Origin: Termitomyces sp. T153
Taxonomy: Eukaryota > Basidiomycota > Agaricomycetes > Agaricales > Lyophyllaceae
NCBI GenBank assembly: GCA_018296165.2
Contig: JACKQL020000014.1
Span: 682,001-746,000 of the forward strand
DNA length: 64,000 bases
Reading direction: 5' to 3'
Position numbers and translations under genes: made by a program
The notes under the pieces: generated by a model
The model's database searches: none
What the model saw: only the letters and a program-made list of their open reading frames with translations
What the model was told of the DNA's origin: nothing
Shown here: one piece after another, positions 23,276 to 36,536 of the stretch
How positions within the stretch are numbered: position 1 is the stretch's first letter
How the letters are laid out: every line of letters begins with the position of its first letter

Positions 23276-23525
23276 TTGTCTTTTAGCTACTTCCCCGTGT
23301 TTTCGCGATGGTGAAGTGAACATCACCTGATCTCTGTTGGATCACCATCATGGCGGGTAACTTGGGGAAACACATAATATATGTATGGACTGGGAGAGTG
23401 TAGAAAGAAGCATGTGGAAAGTGGATCTCGCAGCTTTGATAGATTAGATCTTTGCTACGTCACGCGTCGTCTTTTAGATCTTTAGATCGCGATCTGATCT
23501 ACTCTTTGCCTTGCTCAATAGTGAA

Positions 23526-24014
23526 TGAGAAAAGCCTCTATTCCTCCTATAGCTCCCGACGGTCGCTTTATTAGTGTTTCTCGTCCCATGACTCCTCTGC
23601 CAGCATCATCAGAGAGCACGAGCCTCTCGGACGAAGAAGTCGCGGAGATCAGGAACTCTCCACGTGATGATGGCCCAGCTCATAGCAAAAATTGACGCTT
23701 AGGCAGCATCTATCGCTCCCATAGCCCCCCCAGCCCCATTGGCACCCCCTGTCATGTCCATAACAGTCATCGGGGCCTTTGTTCCCCTTATTTCCGCCCC
23801 AAGAGTCAAGGGTGCGTCGTTTACTGCTCCTTCCTCCCTGCACACTTGTTTCTCTGACATCAACGCATCAGTGTTAGCCGCAATTATCTTGCATGAATTT
23901 AAGGCCACAGACCTGCACAAGTTCAATCTCACTAATTGCGACAAGGAGCCTTCTTACAACTCCTATATATGGACATTTGATACTATTTGTTTGGAACCCT
24001 TTGCTCCCATTTAA
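23526..24014 (+). pseudogene. Retroelement Gag-like N-terminal fragment
   Basis: The stretch begins MRKASIPPIAPDGRF, then shifts frame near 23650-23695 and reads on from 23739 with RVKGASFTAPSSLH and LHEFKATDLHKFNLTN. These blocks resemble a Gag-like family common in agaricomycete LTR elements (R-VKGASFTA and HEF-A-DLHKLDPTNRDKE-type motifs, from memory). One TAG and one frame change interrupt it. It still has CpGs, unlike the block starting immediately to its right at 24.0 kb, so it is either younger or outside the methylated zone. Confidence 0.5.
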
Positions 24015-25171
24015 GGTGCCACAATTGCTTCCTTTTTGTAGTTTTTGCTTGGTTCCTTTTTTCCTCTGAATCACTTGTATGTATGTGCACTGTCTCACTT
24101 TTGCTATTAGAATATAGCAAGGTCTTGTTCTTCTGTTGGTCCAATCTTAGTGTAGGCATGCTGCCTTCCACTTTTTGTAATGTTGTGATGGTTGTATTAC
24201 TGGCCTAGAATGTGTTAGGATTTGGAGGAGGTGTACATACCTTCATGTTGTGAGTGTTATTGTTATAATTAATAATGAAATTATAAATGTACATAGCATA
24301 TAATGTCTGTAAGTAGGCAAGTAATGGCTGCTCCATTACATACCCCCCTTTTGAGTCTGTCAACAGACTCACAGAAGGAGCAAGAAAAGGAAAATGGGTG
24401 GGACACAGCATCTCACCCATGAGTTGGCATTGGGGCCTTGATGAAGGGTCCCTATGTTAGTAGCAGTGGTAGGGTTGGCTAGTCCTACATGAAAGAGTGG
24501 GCAGAGTGGTAACCTGGCATATTGCTCAAATGTGTGCTAGACAATATGAGTGGGCACTCAGCTGGCCTGCATGTGATATTTCTGAGTTATGAACTACAAG
24601 TGGTAGTTCAACCTGCTCATTTGTCCATATGCAAAGACAATGCTTCTTTGCTGCTCATGATGTCTGCCCAGTGCTCTGATACAGTGTTAGCCATATCAAT
24701 GGAGCTGCTTGTTCCACCTTCAGGGACAACAGGGGTAGCAATGTTAGTCATTACAGTTGCCCCCAAAGGGCCAGGGATAGCAGGTGTTGTTGTTGCTGGA
24801 CTGGCATTGGTAGGCACTGAAGGCTTGTCAGCATAGTCCAATTCCATGGACTCCTCAGTTGATGCATCCTAAGAGGATGAAACAGAGCTAGCAGACATGT
24901 TGGGAGTAGCTTCTATCACTGCCAATGAGGGCCCCACCTCAGTTGGAGCTGCACTCAGTGGAGGGGCCACAGAAAATGGCTCCTCTGCTTCTGTTCAGGT
25001 GGTGTTCACTACCTCTGCCGGGCATTGGAGGAGGTGAGTGAAGATGGCTGATTCCTCATAGCACAGCCATTCAGCCACACATAGTGGGAATTGACCATGG
25101 CTCTCATGGATTTGCAGAAGCACTCAGAAGTGCTCCTAGGTTGTCAGCAGTGGGTGCATATCACTTGTCAT
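24015..25171. other. CpG-depleted repeat-derived DNA
   Basis: CpG is almost absent and the sequence merges into LTR copies on the right. A 76-codon minus-strand frame (24847-24617) rich in Pro/Thr/Ala may be Gag linker, but nothing diagnostic is present. I read it as decayed transposon DNA of unknown family. Confidence 0.5.
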
Positions 25172-26316
25172 TGATGTGCTCCTATGCTGTCTAGTGCCAT
25201 GCAGAAAACTAAAAGGAAGACCTAACACTAGTCACTAGATAGGGTAGCTGGCAGTAGAAAGTTAATAAAGAGGGCGAGTCAGTAACTGTCCCAGATAACA
25301 AGAGCTAACAGGTGTGAAGTAAACAAGAAGTGAAAAGAGTTGCTATCACTAGCCTAAGTCACTAAATGGTGACAAAGGGTTGTTAGGCAAAGGATAGGGA
25401 AAAGAATGAAGGCAAAAGAGTCACTAAGGAAGGGGGAACTAAGTGGTGAAAGGGGAGTTGGGAAATAAAGGAGAAAGTGAAGACAAAAGAGGCTGGGGGA
25501 CAAATGCAAACTAGTCACTAGCTGTAGTCACTAGTGTTGCTAAGTCAAAATAATGATAGAGGCACCTGTAATTGGTACCACACTAAGTTGGAGTAAAGGT
25601 TGGCAAGACTGTCACTAAGTCACTGTCAATGGCAAGCAAAAGAGCAAAAAGAATTCTTAAGCTGGTAAGCTTAGAGCTAGTGAGAGGAATGGTACTCTGT
25701 TTGTTGTTTTGGTCTCTATGTACAGGCAGTATTTATACTGTTCATAGGTATAGTATAAGAACAGAAATAGTAGTCACTGCCAGCAATGGCATCTGCCAAA
25801 GTGTTTATAATACATACTAGGTGTCAGTCTGGTAACCAAGTAAAAAGTAAGTGAAGTCAATATAATGTGTAAAATTATAAATCACAAAAAAAGAGCATGT
25901 CCAATGTCAATACATGAAGTGTAGATGCCATGTTCCATGTCAATACCTGAAGTGTAGACACTGTTCAAGTATGTTTGTAAGCTCAAGAAGAAAAATGATA
26001 AGTAAGAAATCACATGACTGTCAATATATCCCTTTTTGGAGAGGAGGCAGTGTTTTTGCCAGTAAATGTCACTAGCAGTCATCACTAAGAAAGATCTTGG
26101 CCTTGTTGTTTAGACTTCACATGATACAGCTCATGATTGATAAGTCTTGTGGTCACTAAAATCCTGTGCAAAGGCTACATTGTTCTAGACCTTGAAGCTA
26201 GGCCTCATGTGCTGAGTGTCATGACTTGTGTCATGATTTGTGCCATGTCAATATAATTAGCTTCTGTCCAATCAGAAATGCTAAAAATAGTACTCAGCAA
26301 CAAGTGAGTCTTATCA
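25172..26316 (+). mobile_element. B-family LTR, solo or isolated copy 1
   Basis: The copy starts TGATGTGCTCCTATG and ends GGTCTTATCA-like (GAGTCTTATCA here), giving TG...CA ends over 1145 bp. Related copies are at 26986-28067 and, inverted, at 55235-56320. The sequence is full of GTCACTA and CTAGTCACTAG motifs. A TATTTATACTG segment near 25730 could be promoter-like. No matching 5-bp target duplication is visible. It joins a 3' piece of the A family directly on its right. Confidence 0.8.
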
Positions 26317-26458
26317 CCAGACCCTTTTTAATTTCTTGAGGGAGCTTTGACTTCATTCCCCATGCCACTGCAGTGTGATCAATATTGCTTTAGCTTCAAT
26401 TCTTATGCCCCTGCCACTCATGACTCATGCCTCAAGAGTCTCAATGCTGAAGGGGGAG
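26317..26458 (+). mobile_element. 3' internal end and polypurine tract of an A-family element
   Basis: This 142-bp stretch is homologous to the reverse strand of 63790-64000, including GATCAATATTGCT and the purine tract GCTGAAGGGGGAG just before the LTR. CpG sites in the 63.8-kb copy read TG or CA here. It marks the element as plus-strand with its 3' LTR following. Confidence 0.8.
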
Positions 26459-26985
26459 TGATGTCATGACCCATTCCTGGACCTCTAGACCTCTCCCTCT
26501 TCAACTCCATCTCTCTGTCATGACCCACTCCCTGGACTCCCAACCTTGGTTCCAGCCACCCTACTTCCCCAAAGTTACCCCCAATGCCCCCTCAAACTCC
26601 TCTAACCTTCATTGACCCATGGTGCCCACTCTAAATAACTCTGATGCTTCTCCAGCAAACCCCAATGGCCTCCTGGCTAACTCTGATGCCTTCCCTGCAG
26701 CCTTTGATGCTTCCCCTGCCTCTCCTGAGCCCCTGGGACCCTCCCCCACTGTTCCTGATGCCAGTGTACATCACCAGTTTGACACCCTAGTATATCTGAC
26801 CAGCTCCAAAGCCCTGCTGCCAGACCCACTATTCCCAGAGCTGTCCCAGTAGTCAGTATTTAAGTCATAGAGTAATATCCTGTACTCTAGTCTTGATATT
26901 ACCTACCTTACCTGATGTGTTTCTGATCATTTCTCTCTTGTGTTGTGTGTTCCATGTTACATTTTCCCTTCTTTCAGTCTCCCAG
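26459..26985 (+). mobile_element. A-family LTR, 5' part (truncated)
   Basis: It starts TGATGTCATGACCC after a polypurine tract and runs through a Ser/Pro/Asn/Ala-coding-like stretch and AGTCAGTATTTAAGTCATAG to a TCAGTCTCCCAG end, where a B-family LTR begins. Full-length relatives (62632-63789) extend about 630 bp further. The truncation coincides exactly with the B copy. Confidence 0.8.
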
Positions 26986-28067
26986 TGATGTACTCCTATG
27001 CCACCTAATGCCATGCAGGAAACCTAAAAAGAGGACCTAACACTAGTCACTAGATAGAGTAGCTGGCAGTAGGAAGTTAATAGATGAGGGTGAGTCAGTA
27101 ACTGTCCCAGAGAACAAGAGCAAATGGGGTGTGAAGGGTAAAGTGGGAAGAGTCACTAGTGCTAGCCTAGGTCACTAGGCAGTAACAAGAAGTCACTAGA
27201 AAAAGAGAGAAAGAAAACAAATGAAGACAAAAGCATTGCCACAGTAAAGTGAACTTAAGAGGTGAAAGAGGAGTTGGGTAGAGAAAGAGGGCAGTGACAA
27301 TAAAAGGACTGATAGGAGGACAAACATAAACTAGTTGCCAGCCATAGTCACTAGCATTGCTAACTCAAAATAATGCTAAGGACACCCACAATTGGTGCCA
27401 CACAAAGTCAAAGACAAGGTCAGCAAGACTGGTTGCTGAGTCTTTGTCAATGGAAGGATTGAGTGATAGAACTGAAATGAAATCTCAAGCTGGTAAGCTT
27501 AGAGATAGAGGGATTCAATAGAAGTAGTATTTGATGATGGTAAGGTTCAATGATGAAGTGTCTATATACAGGCAGTATTTATACTGTTTGAAGGTATAGT
27601 ATGGGAAAAAAAACAAATAGTTGCTACAAGCAATAGCATCTGCCAAAGTATTTATGATACATACAAAGTGTCAATCTGTAACTAAGTGAAAAAATAAGTG
27701 AAGTCTGAAGTGTAGACACCATTCAAGTATGTTTGTAAGCTTGACAAGAAAAATGATAAGTAAAAAATCACATGACTGGAAATATGTCCATAGATGATGG
27801 GAGAAAGCCATGTTGTTGGCAAGGAGTCACTAGCAATCATCACTAAAAAAAAAGGTCTCAGCCTTGTTGTTCTAGACCCAAAGTCCAGACTCCATGTGAT
27901 GTTCCTTGTGATTGACAAGTCTTGTGGTTGCTAAAATCCCATGCAAAGGCTATGTCATTCCAGACCTTGGGGCTAGGCCTCATGTGCTTGTGCTATGTCA
28001 AAAGAGTTAGCTGCTGCTCAGTCCAAAATTGCCAAAAATGATGCTCAGTGACAAATGGGTCTTATCA
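26986..28067 (+). mobile_element. B-family LTR, copy 2
   Basis: This 1082-bp copy starts TGATGTACTCCTATG and ends GGGTCTTATCA. It sits between a truncated A-LTR 5' part and a truncated A-LTR 3' part. The two A parts overlap in content (both contain the AGTCAGTATATAAGTCAT block), so this is not one A-LTR split by a simple insertion. Confidence 0.8.
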
Positions 28068-28806
28068 ACACTCCCATTAGTTCCCATCAGAATATCACCA
28101 TGGCCCACCATCTGATCAGAACTGACACCCATCAAACCTGTGTAGCTCCATCAAGCCCCACCATCACACCCTTAGTCCCCAGAAGAAGTCCAGTAGTCAG
28201 TATATAAGTCATAAAGTAGTATACCTTACTCTAGTCTTGATATTACCTGTGGTTACCTGTTTCTTGTTATGTTTTGTCTCTGTTTCTGTCTCTAGTCTTG
28301 TGTCTCGTCAATCTATCTCTTTCTCATCTCTGTCTTGTCTTGACTCTGTTTTGTCTTGCCTGTCTCTATTTCCTTTATCATCATCTAAGTTCCTTTCAAC
28401 TCTAACATCATTACAAACTCTGCACATATGTTACAACCCTCCAACATTCATAATTAACTCTGGATCTTGCTCTATGCTTGGCCCCAGAACCCATTATCAT
28501 TAATTGATCCCCCATCAATCTCCAGCCCCACTCCCATCACTTGAATAACCTCTACTTGCCCACAGTCTGTATGTTTGCTTACAGTCTTGTGCCTAATGCA
28601 CCTCCAAACCTGACCCTTATCATACCTGGTCTTAGACTTCCTCAGATCACCCCAGACTTGCTTGGACCACCTCCCTTGGCTTATCCTTACAAGTATCTGA
28701 AGTCCAGACCACCCTGAAATGCTAGGCTATAAGTGCAGGACATCACATCTGCCTAGTAAGAATTCACCCAGTTAAGCTAAGCCCCCATGGTCAGTGAAAC
28801 CTGACA
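28068..28806 (+). mobile_element. A-family LTR, 3' part
   Basis: The segment includes the AGTCAGTATATAAGTCAT block, a TC-rich stretch (CTCTGTCTTGTCTTG-like), and the terminal block ending GAAACCTGACA. The same terminal block ends the full-length A-LTR at 62632 on the other strand. The CpG sites of that copy are largely TG/CA here. Confidence 0.8.
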
Positions 28807-29799
28807 AGCTTCTATTCTTGAGGATCCACAGGCTTTCTAATTTGAAGGTGTAGGATTTGTGATTAGATGGTTATATGTCAGATATATTGAGTCAAAGAAA
28901 ACAGATGAGTGATGCTTAATAAATCTTGATTAGAGAGAGTATTAGACATGGATTATTAAAGCATTATCACCACTTTATCATCACAAGGCTACTTTCCCTA
29001 ATTTCTTTTTCTTGAGCATATTTTAGTGTTAAAAAATGGTCAAAACATGTTCTTCAGAGTGTATAGCACTTCTTGGTTTGTTTTACATATGAGGTATGAG
29101 CTATGTGGTCCATGCCTTCAGCACAGGCCTGTATTTTTTGGTAAGTTCAAAACTCAACCTCACTATGTTCAGTTAGGTCTTTGTATTTCATCAATTCAAT
29201 GCTAAAATCCAGACCCACCTTCACTATGTTTGGTTAGGTCTTTGTATTTCATCAACTCAATGCTAAGCTCCAAACTCAACTTCACTATGTTTGGTTAAGT
29301 CTTTGTATTTTGTCAACTCTTGTCTTGCAAAGACTCATCCTCACTTTATGCACTTGGTTCTTTCATTTTATTTATAAGAGGTCCTCAATAAAGTAATCAA
29401 GATTGTCATATAAATGGAGCTTTCCCACTCATCTCTTTCACTATGCTGACTTTGGTCTTTCTTTTTTCAATCAATGTATTGATATTCCTGTCATTGTCAA
29501 TGTCAGTAGATGTAAGGTCTTCACTATATTTCAATTATATTTCACTCAGTCAAATAAACCTTTCTTTCTAGGTATTCCATGTTTTTTGACACAATGCTGA
29601 AATCCAGACCAAACTTCACTTCACTTAGTTGAGTTTTCAATCTCTTCCAAGTGATCGTTCAGTAGATCATCTTCAATATTTTTGACTAATCAAAATCATT
29701 GATGAATCAAAGTCTCCTCCACTTTCTGTCCTCTTTTTACTCAATTAAAAATCAAGATCAAATAACATCAAACAAAGAGCAAAAAAAAACAGAAAGTTA
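28807..29799. other. CpG-depleted spacer with 61-bp tandem repeats
   Basis: No gene is recognised. Three direct copies of a 61-bp unit starting CACTATGTT lie at 29161, 29222 and 29283, the last decayed. The right end abuts the stop of lipase 2, so the repeat block begins within tens of bases of that gene. Confidence 0.7.
29161..29343. repeat. 61-bp tandem repeat, 3 copies
   Basis: Units begin CACTATGTTC, CACTATGTTTGG and CACTATGTTTGG at 29161, 29222 and 29283. Each contains GTCTTTGTATTT(C/T)(A/G)TCAA. The third copy loses similarity after about 35 bp. Confidence 0.85.
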
Positions 29800-32165
<2,366 letters not shown>

Positions 32166-32469
32166 CGTTGAAAGTCAGAAAGCGTGTGTGCTTTTGAAAG
32201 AATGACTCTTGCTTCCTGATTTATATCAACTCGACCATGGTATGTCACGAGCAGCTACAGCACATGCGGGGTTAACTTTGGGTATTTACATGTGCTTCTC
32301 ACCATCTGATCTTCGAGGGATCTGAACATGAACCCCGATTGAAGGGTGAAATGAGGCACCGATTTTGCCTGGGAAGCACCTGAAAAACATTTTATATCTA
32401 CTGACTTGTTAACAGAGAGCTTGTAACAAACACAACAGTTAAGATACCTCTATGTGCTCCTAGAGGGAG

Positions 32470-32635
32470 TGGTCTTGAAATCAGACGCGACGCCTTCGGA
32501 CACTAAAATAAGTCATTTCCCAACCTACACATACCAAAATACTATATATTGAAATTCACTGAAACTTTCAAGAGTGCTGATCCCATCCACTGACCTATCC
32601 GCAAGGCTGGAGGTGACCAGAATGATGTAGTAGCC
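32470..32635 (-). promoter_or_regulatory. Upstream block conserved with lipase copy 1
   Basis: It lies about 300-470 bp upstream of the lipase 2 start and shares ordered patches with 23070-23275 (GTCTTGAAATCAGACG, AGTCATTTCCCAACC, CCAGAATGATG). The right limit of similarity near 32635 marks the probable edge of the duplicated segment. Confidence 0.55.
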
Positions 32636-32639
32636 AGCC

Positions 32640-33936
32640 GATCTGGCCTAACTGCAAGTCTAACACCCACAGTCCAAAAGGGCTCCTGAGAATGCCCCTA
32701 CACAACTTGTCAAAGTGCGATCATGGGATCAACGCACGCATGAATATGTAGAAATTGGAGGTGATGGAAGTTGCACATGCAAATAATCACAAGCCGCTTT
32801 GTCAAATGTCTGTCCGATAACACGCACCCGAGTCCATGGCTTGGAATTTAGAGTTCGACATCACGCTCAAGAAGAAATATCAGGGCACGAACAACCTACA
32901 TATCTGTTGATCAATGTCTTCTCTTCCCCGTGCTTTTTGCAAGATAACTCTGAGTAACTCGATGACCACATCGTCACCGCGGCTAGCTGTCTTCCGACCA
33001 GGATCGCCACCATGGGAATAAAAACAATATCTATGTGAGCCATGTAAATATAAAGCGCGAGAGTATATACTTATGTGATGGTTGATGAATGGATCGTTCC
33101 ATACTCCGACTCCATCAGGAAATCGTAAAGATCACGGTTTTTCCGGGCGGAGTTGGAATATAAAAACATGTGACCGTGACGACCGCGCCATAAAGCGTAC
33201 CGCATTCGTCCCGTGTCCTCCTTTCTGCGGACTTCCGATTGTAGACGGGACGTTGAAATGGTTGATATTCATATAACAGTTATTCATCAGCTGGAGGAAC
33301 TTGGCTCGACCTCTAATAGCAATCAGAATTGATTTAGAAGCAATGACGGTGTGATAATGAAGGTGAAGCTGGTGACTTTCATCCATGTAGACAGCAAATC
33401 GTAGGACTTTGAAATGGTTTACATCCACATGTCGGTGTTGAGAGAATGTAAGCTTGGAAGAGTCCGACGACTGTTCAAGGGTGGTCGTGAGGGTAGCAGT
33501 GGAAAACTCTGCGTTGGGCTGTCTGAGTGTGTCCATGTTAGTGTCAGTTGATACGATAGCTCAAATCGAAACCAAAATTGAAGGTGATTATAATGTGCAC
33601 CGACCAACTCTCAAATGGAGCAGCTCTGGTGGTAATGAAAAACTCGATCACATGCATCACAGTAGAGTCTCATAACAGCCGCGCTGATAACGTACACTAT
33701 CAAACTAAGTAGGACAGAAAACGAAGGAGCAGAGCGATTGAGATGTATACAAGAGAGTAACAAAATAAGTAAGCATGAGGAAAGCGCGGTTCAGATACGT
33801 TGAGGAAAGATCTAGGTAGTAGCACAGCTATTCGAAGGCAAACAGAACTCACACGGTATTTGAGGCTTGTACCGGCTATCGACGCAGCAGATGCCGGTTA
33901 TCAGAGATATGTTGTCCTATTATCCAGTACTAAGCA
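32640..33936. other. Intergenic, no gene recognised
   Basis: Both strands carry only overlapping ORFs of up to 134 codons without known motifs; the overlap of several such frames argues against any of them. CpG content is normal. I see no repeat shared with other parts of the window. Confidence 0.4.
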
Positions 33937-34615
33937 CTATGAGCAATGAGCTGGTGAGCTGTCCTGAACAAGGGCAGGCATCGGCTTCTGTGGAGAATGA
34001 ACCTCGTTTATCGGCACCGCACACTCGGTCGAGGCGCCCGAAATAGAATCGGCGCTGCGTACAGATGTTCGGGACATGTAGCCGCGAGCGTTACTAGTAG
34101 GGCGTGACGCGGCAATGAGACGAGTGTGGCGTACGGTACGCTGCATGCTGTGGAATACGTCAACTTGATGGCCAGTGATGAACCATGGGTATATCAACAT
34201 GACACAAAGTAGGGCTTAGATTCATAAGACACGAGACACGGATCCAAACCATATTAAACGACGTACCTAGAAGGACCACAATGCTCACGATGGTCGGAAC
34301 AGCTACTGTCGTATCACTATCAGATTTCGACATGTGAGCGGAATTGACTGTGCCGCTGGAGGTATAATTTTCGATTCGTGTGAGAGAAGCGGCAACGCTC
34401 GAATGGTCGATATGGCCAACCGTGGTAGCGACTAGAATGTTGGACGATGAGGCGTTCGCGACGAAGGAGGGAACCCCGTCAGTGAGCGTCGCAGCAACCG
34501 GACGTCCATCACCCAATTGTGCGAGGATGAAGATGACAAAGACAAGAATCGTGAATGCGTGGTCGTATCGTCTGATACCCATGAGTTGTAGCCACAAAGC
34601 TGGACGAAAAGACAA
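33937..34615 (-). CDS. Small single-pass membrane protein, paralog 2
   Basis: Two exons (34615-34267 and 34214-33937) give 208 residues. The N-terminus has a hydrophobic signal segment (FTILVFVIFILAQLG), followed by a Ser/Thr-rich region with NASS and NYTS glycosylation sites. One membrane helix (IVSIVVLLALLCVMLIYPWF) spans the splice site, and a basic, Ser-rich tail follows. The 52-bp intron (GTACGT...TAAG) is in phase 1 inside the helix codons, as in the 206-residue protein at 17598-18279. I recognise no named family. A start 11 codons further in (34582) is possible. It lies on the same strand as lipase 2, whereas paralog 1 lies opposite to lipase 1. Confidence 0.7.
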
Positions 34616-35397
34616 GTCATTTTATAGTGGATGGATCTGGAAAATGAAAGCGGATTCAGACCAAGCCACCGAACAAGTACTAGGCGCCGGAAGCCACGTT
34701 TTCTGGACATGTAGAGGTTCCTAAAATGGAAACACGCCAATTGCACCACGACAAACCAGTTGGCTTGTCGCATTACAACTCTGCGCACCCGTTGCTTAGG
34801 CGGGGGAACGCGGCCCGTAACAGGGCACGAGGCGAATGGAAAGTACTATCCCACCACTTTTTTTTTGTCCGACTCAAGGGGTACTCCGAACTACGGGGGT
34901 GGGATAGTAACTGACAAACTGCTGTCGACATTGATGTCGTTGGTTGAGATACAAGGGGCCGGAAAAGGAAATTGAAGGTATGTGTCGGAGTCATCTCCCG
35001 CGTCGACACTCAGGCACTAGTTCTCTATCTAATGCCTTGCGATCTGGCTCCCGTTGCCATATATTCTTTTTATTATGCTATACCAATACCAAGAGTAAGC
35101 AACTTGCCTTCGATTGTCCGCTGACCTAGCAGAAGTATACGTCTTTTTCTACTCATACTGGTAGAAAAAATTGTCTGTTCACGAGTTCCACGGGCTTTGA
35201 TTCTGAATAGCCTACGCAAGGCTGGTAGTGTGGGGGACCGCGATTGCTGCTCTCCAGCACACCGAACCCGATGCTGTGAGCGTCGTGTGTAGTGAAGATA
35301 CGGATGCCTCCAAGTCTAAAATTGTCTCGGTACGAATGGGCCAATCGTTGACATATCTTGCGAATTACGACTTCAAAACAGGCCCGTTTTGATATAA
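34616..35397. other. Intergenic, no gene recognised
   Basis: Upstream region of membrane-protein paralog 2. Short ORFs on both strands overlap each other and show no motif. CpG content is normal. Confidence 0.4.
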
Positions 35398-36536
35398 CCC
35401 TAAATTCGTCCGGCGTCCATTTCGTTTTTCTTGATTCACGTTCGTTGGTCGAAAGACAAGACTTGGACCGGGTTTACAAACCTAGGTCAAAGCCTTGGTT
35501 CCATGCATATGGCATGGGAAGTCATGTCCAAATTAACACCAGACCGTTTCATAGGTAAGGCACAAATCGATCGGTTTGTTTTTTTAGCTACCTGACGTAG
35601 CACAAAAAGATACTTATAGGCTATGCGTTCTCGTTCCACGTGGTAAACTTGTTCGGCGGCATCCCTGTCAGTACAGATATGTTGGAGCGAGTAAGATCGC
35701 CCAAGATATGACATACTAGATCGTGTCATCGGTTATTTTGAGTAAAGCCGAGCTTTTGTCAGTCCAATTTGCTTGCCTCTGCTGAAAATCGCAGGACGTG
35801 CTTACCCCTGTGACAGCTATCACCGTATCTTCGTTTACTATCATGAGCGCTCTTTCTTTCTGACCGTCAACTCTTCATGGACCAAAAATCACGTCGATGC
35901 GATACTCCAACATTCAGATCCACTCCTGGACGTTTTATTCATCATTCCTCCTTTTTGTTCTTACGTTCTCCGAATGCGGGCCTTACCCATGTCAAGATCA
36001 TCTATCCTCCCCGTGAGACCCATGAAATGATGAAGTTTGATTTGCAAGGTACAAGCCAGACATCATGAATGTCGCCCAATCAGATCTGTTCCCCACCAGC
36101 TTGATGATTTGTCAACGGCTAACCCGGATGACCAACGTAGACCAGAAAAGGATCACGCTGTTCATCGTCATATCCTTAATATGAACTTCGAATGCATCGC
36201 AAGCACGAAGATAGTGTTGCAATGAGGTAGACGAAACACGGAGGATCGTTGATGCAGAACGGGAGGCAGAATGGGTGAAGGATCTCAAGATTGAAGTACG
36301 ATACTTTATTCTATGCTTATTTCCCTTTGCCTTAAGAACCGTTCGATTATTGACAATGCACCATACTCCGGAGTGATTGATTTGTTGTCCAGGGCTAGCA
36401 TCGGGATGCACAAGATGGTAGATGAGTGTCTTGTAATTACATAACGTGGTGGAATACATGATAAGCTCATGTATGATCCGTATCTGCCTACTATCTAATT
36501 TTTATCAGTCAGCGAGTGTGATCCCCGTCGTGTACG
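35398..36536 (+). repeat. Inverted duplication, arm A
   Basis: This about 1.14-kb segment is the reverse complement of 45352-46702. Coding-like stretches (for example YHERSFFLTVNSSWTKNH) recur in both arms, but frames are broken here by an indel near 35890. Arm A keeps CpGs that are TG or CA in arm B. It lacks the MITE, giving the pre-insertion sequence GGCTTTACTC (reverse strand of about 35742-35751). The ancestral content of the segment is unknown to me. Confidence 0.88.

Noticed and set aside
32640..33936. Possible split gene between lipase 2 and membrane-protein paralog 2
   Set aside because: Overlapping frames on both strands give no known motif and I could not assemble a credible exon chain.
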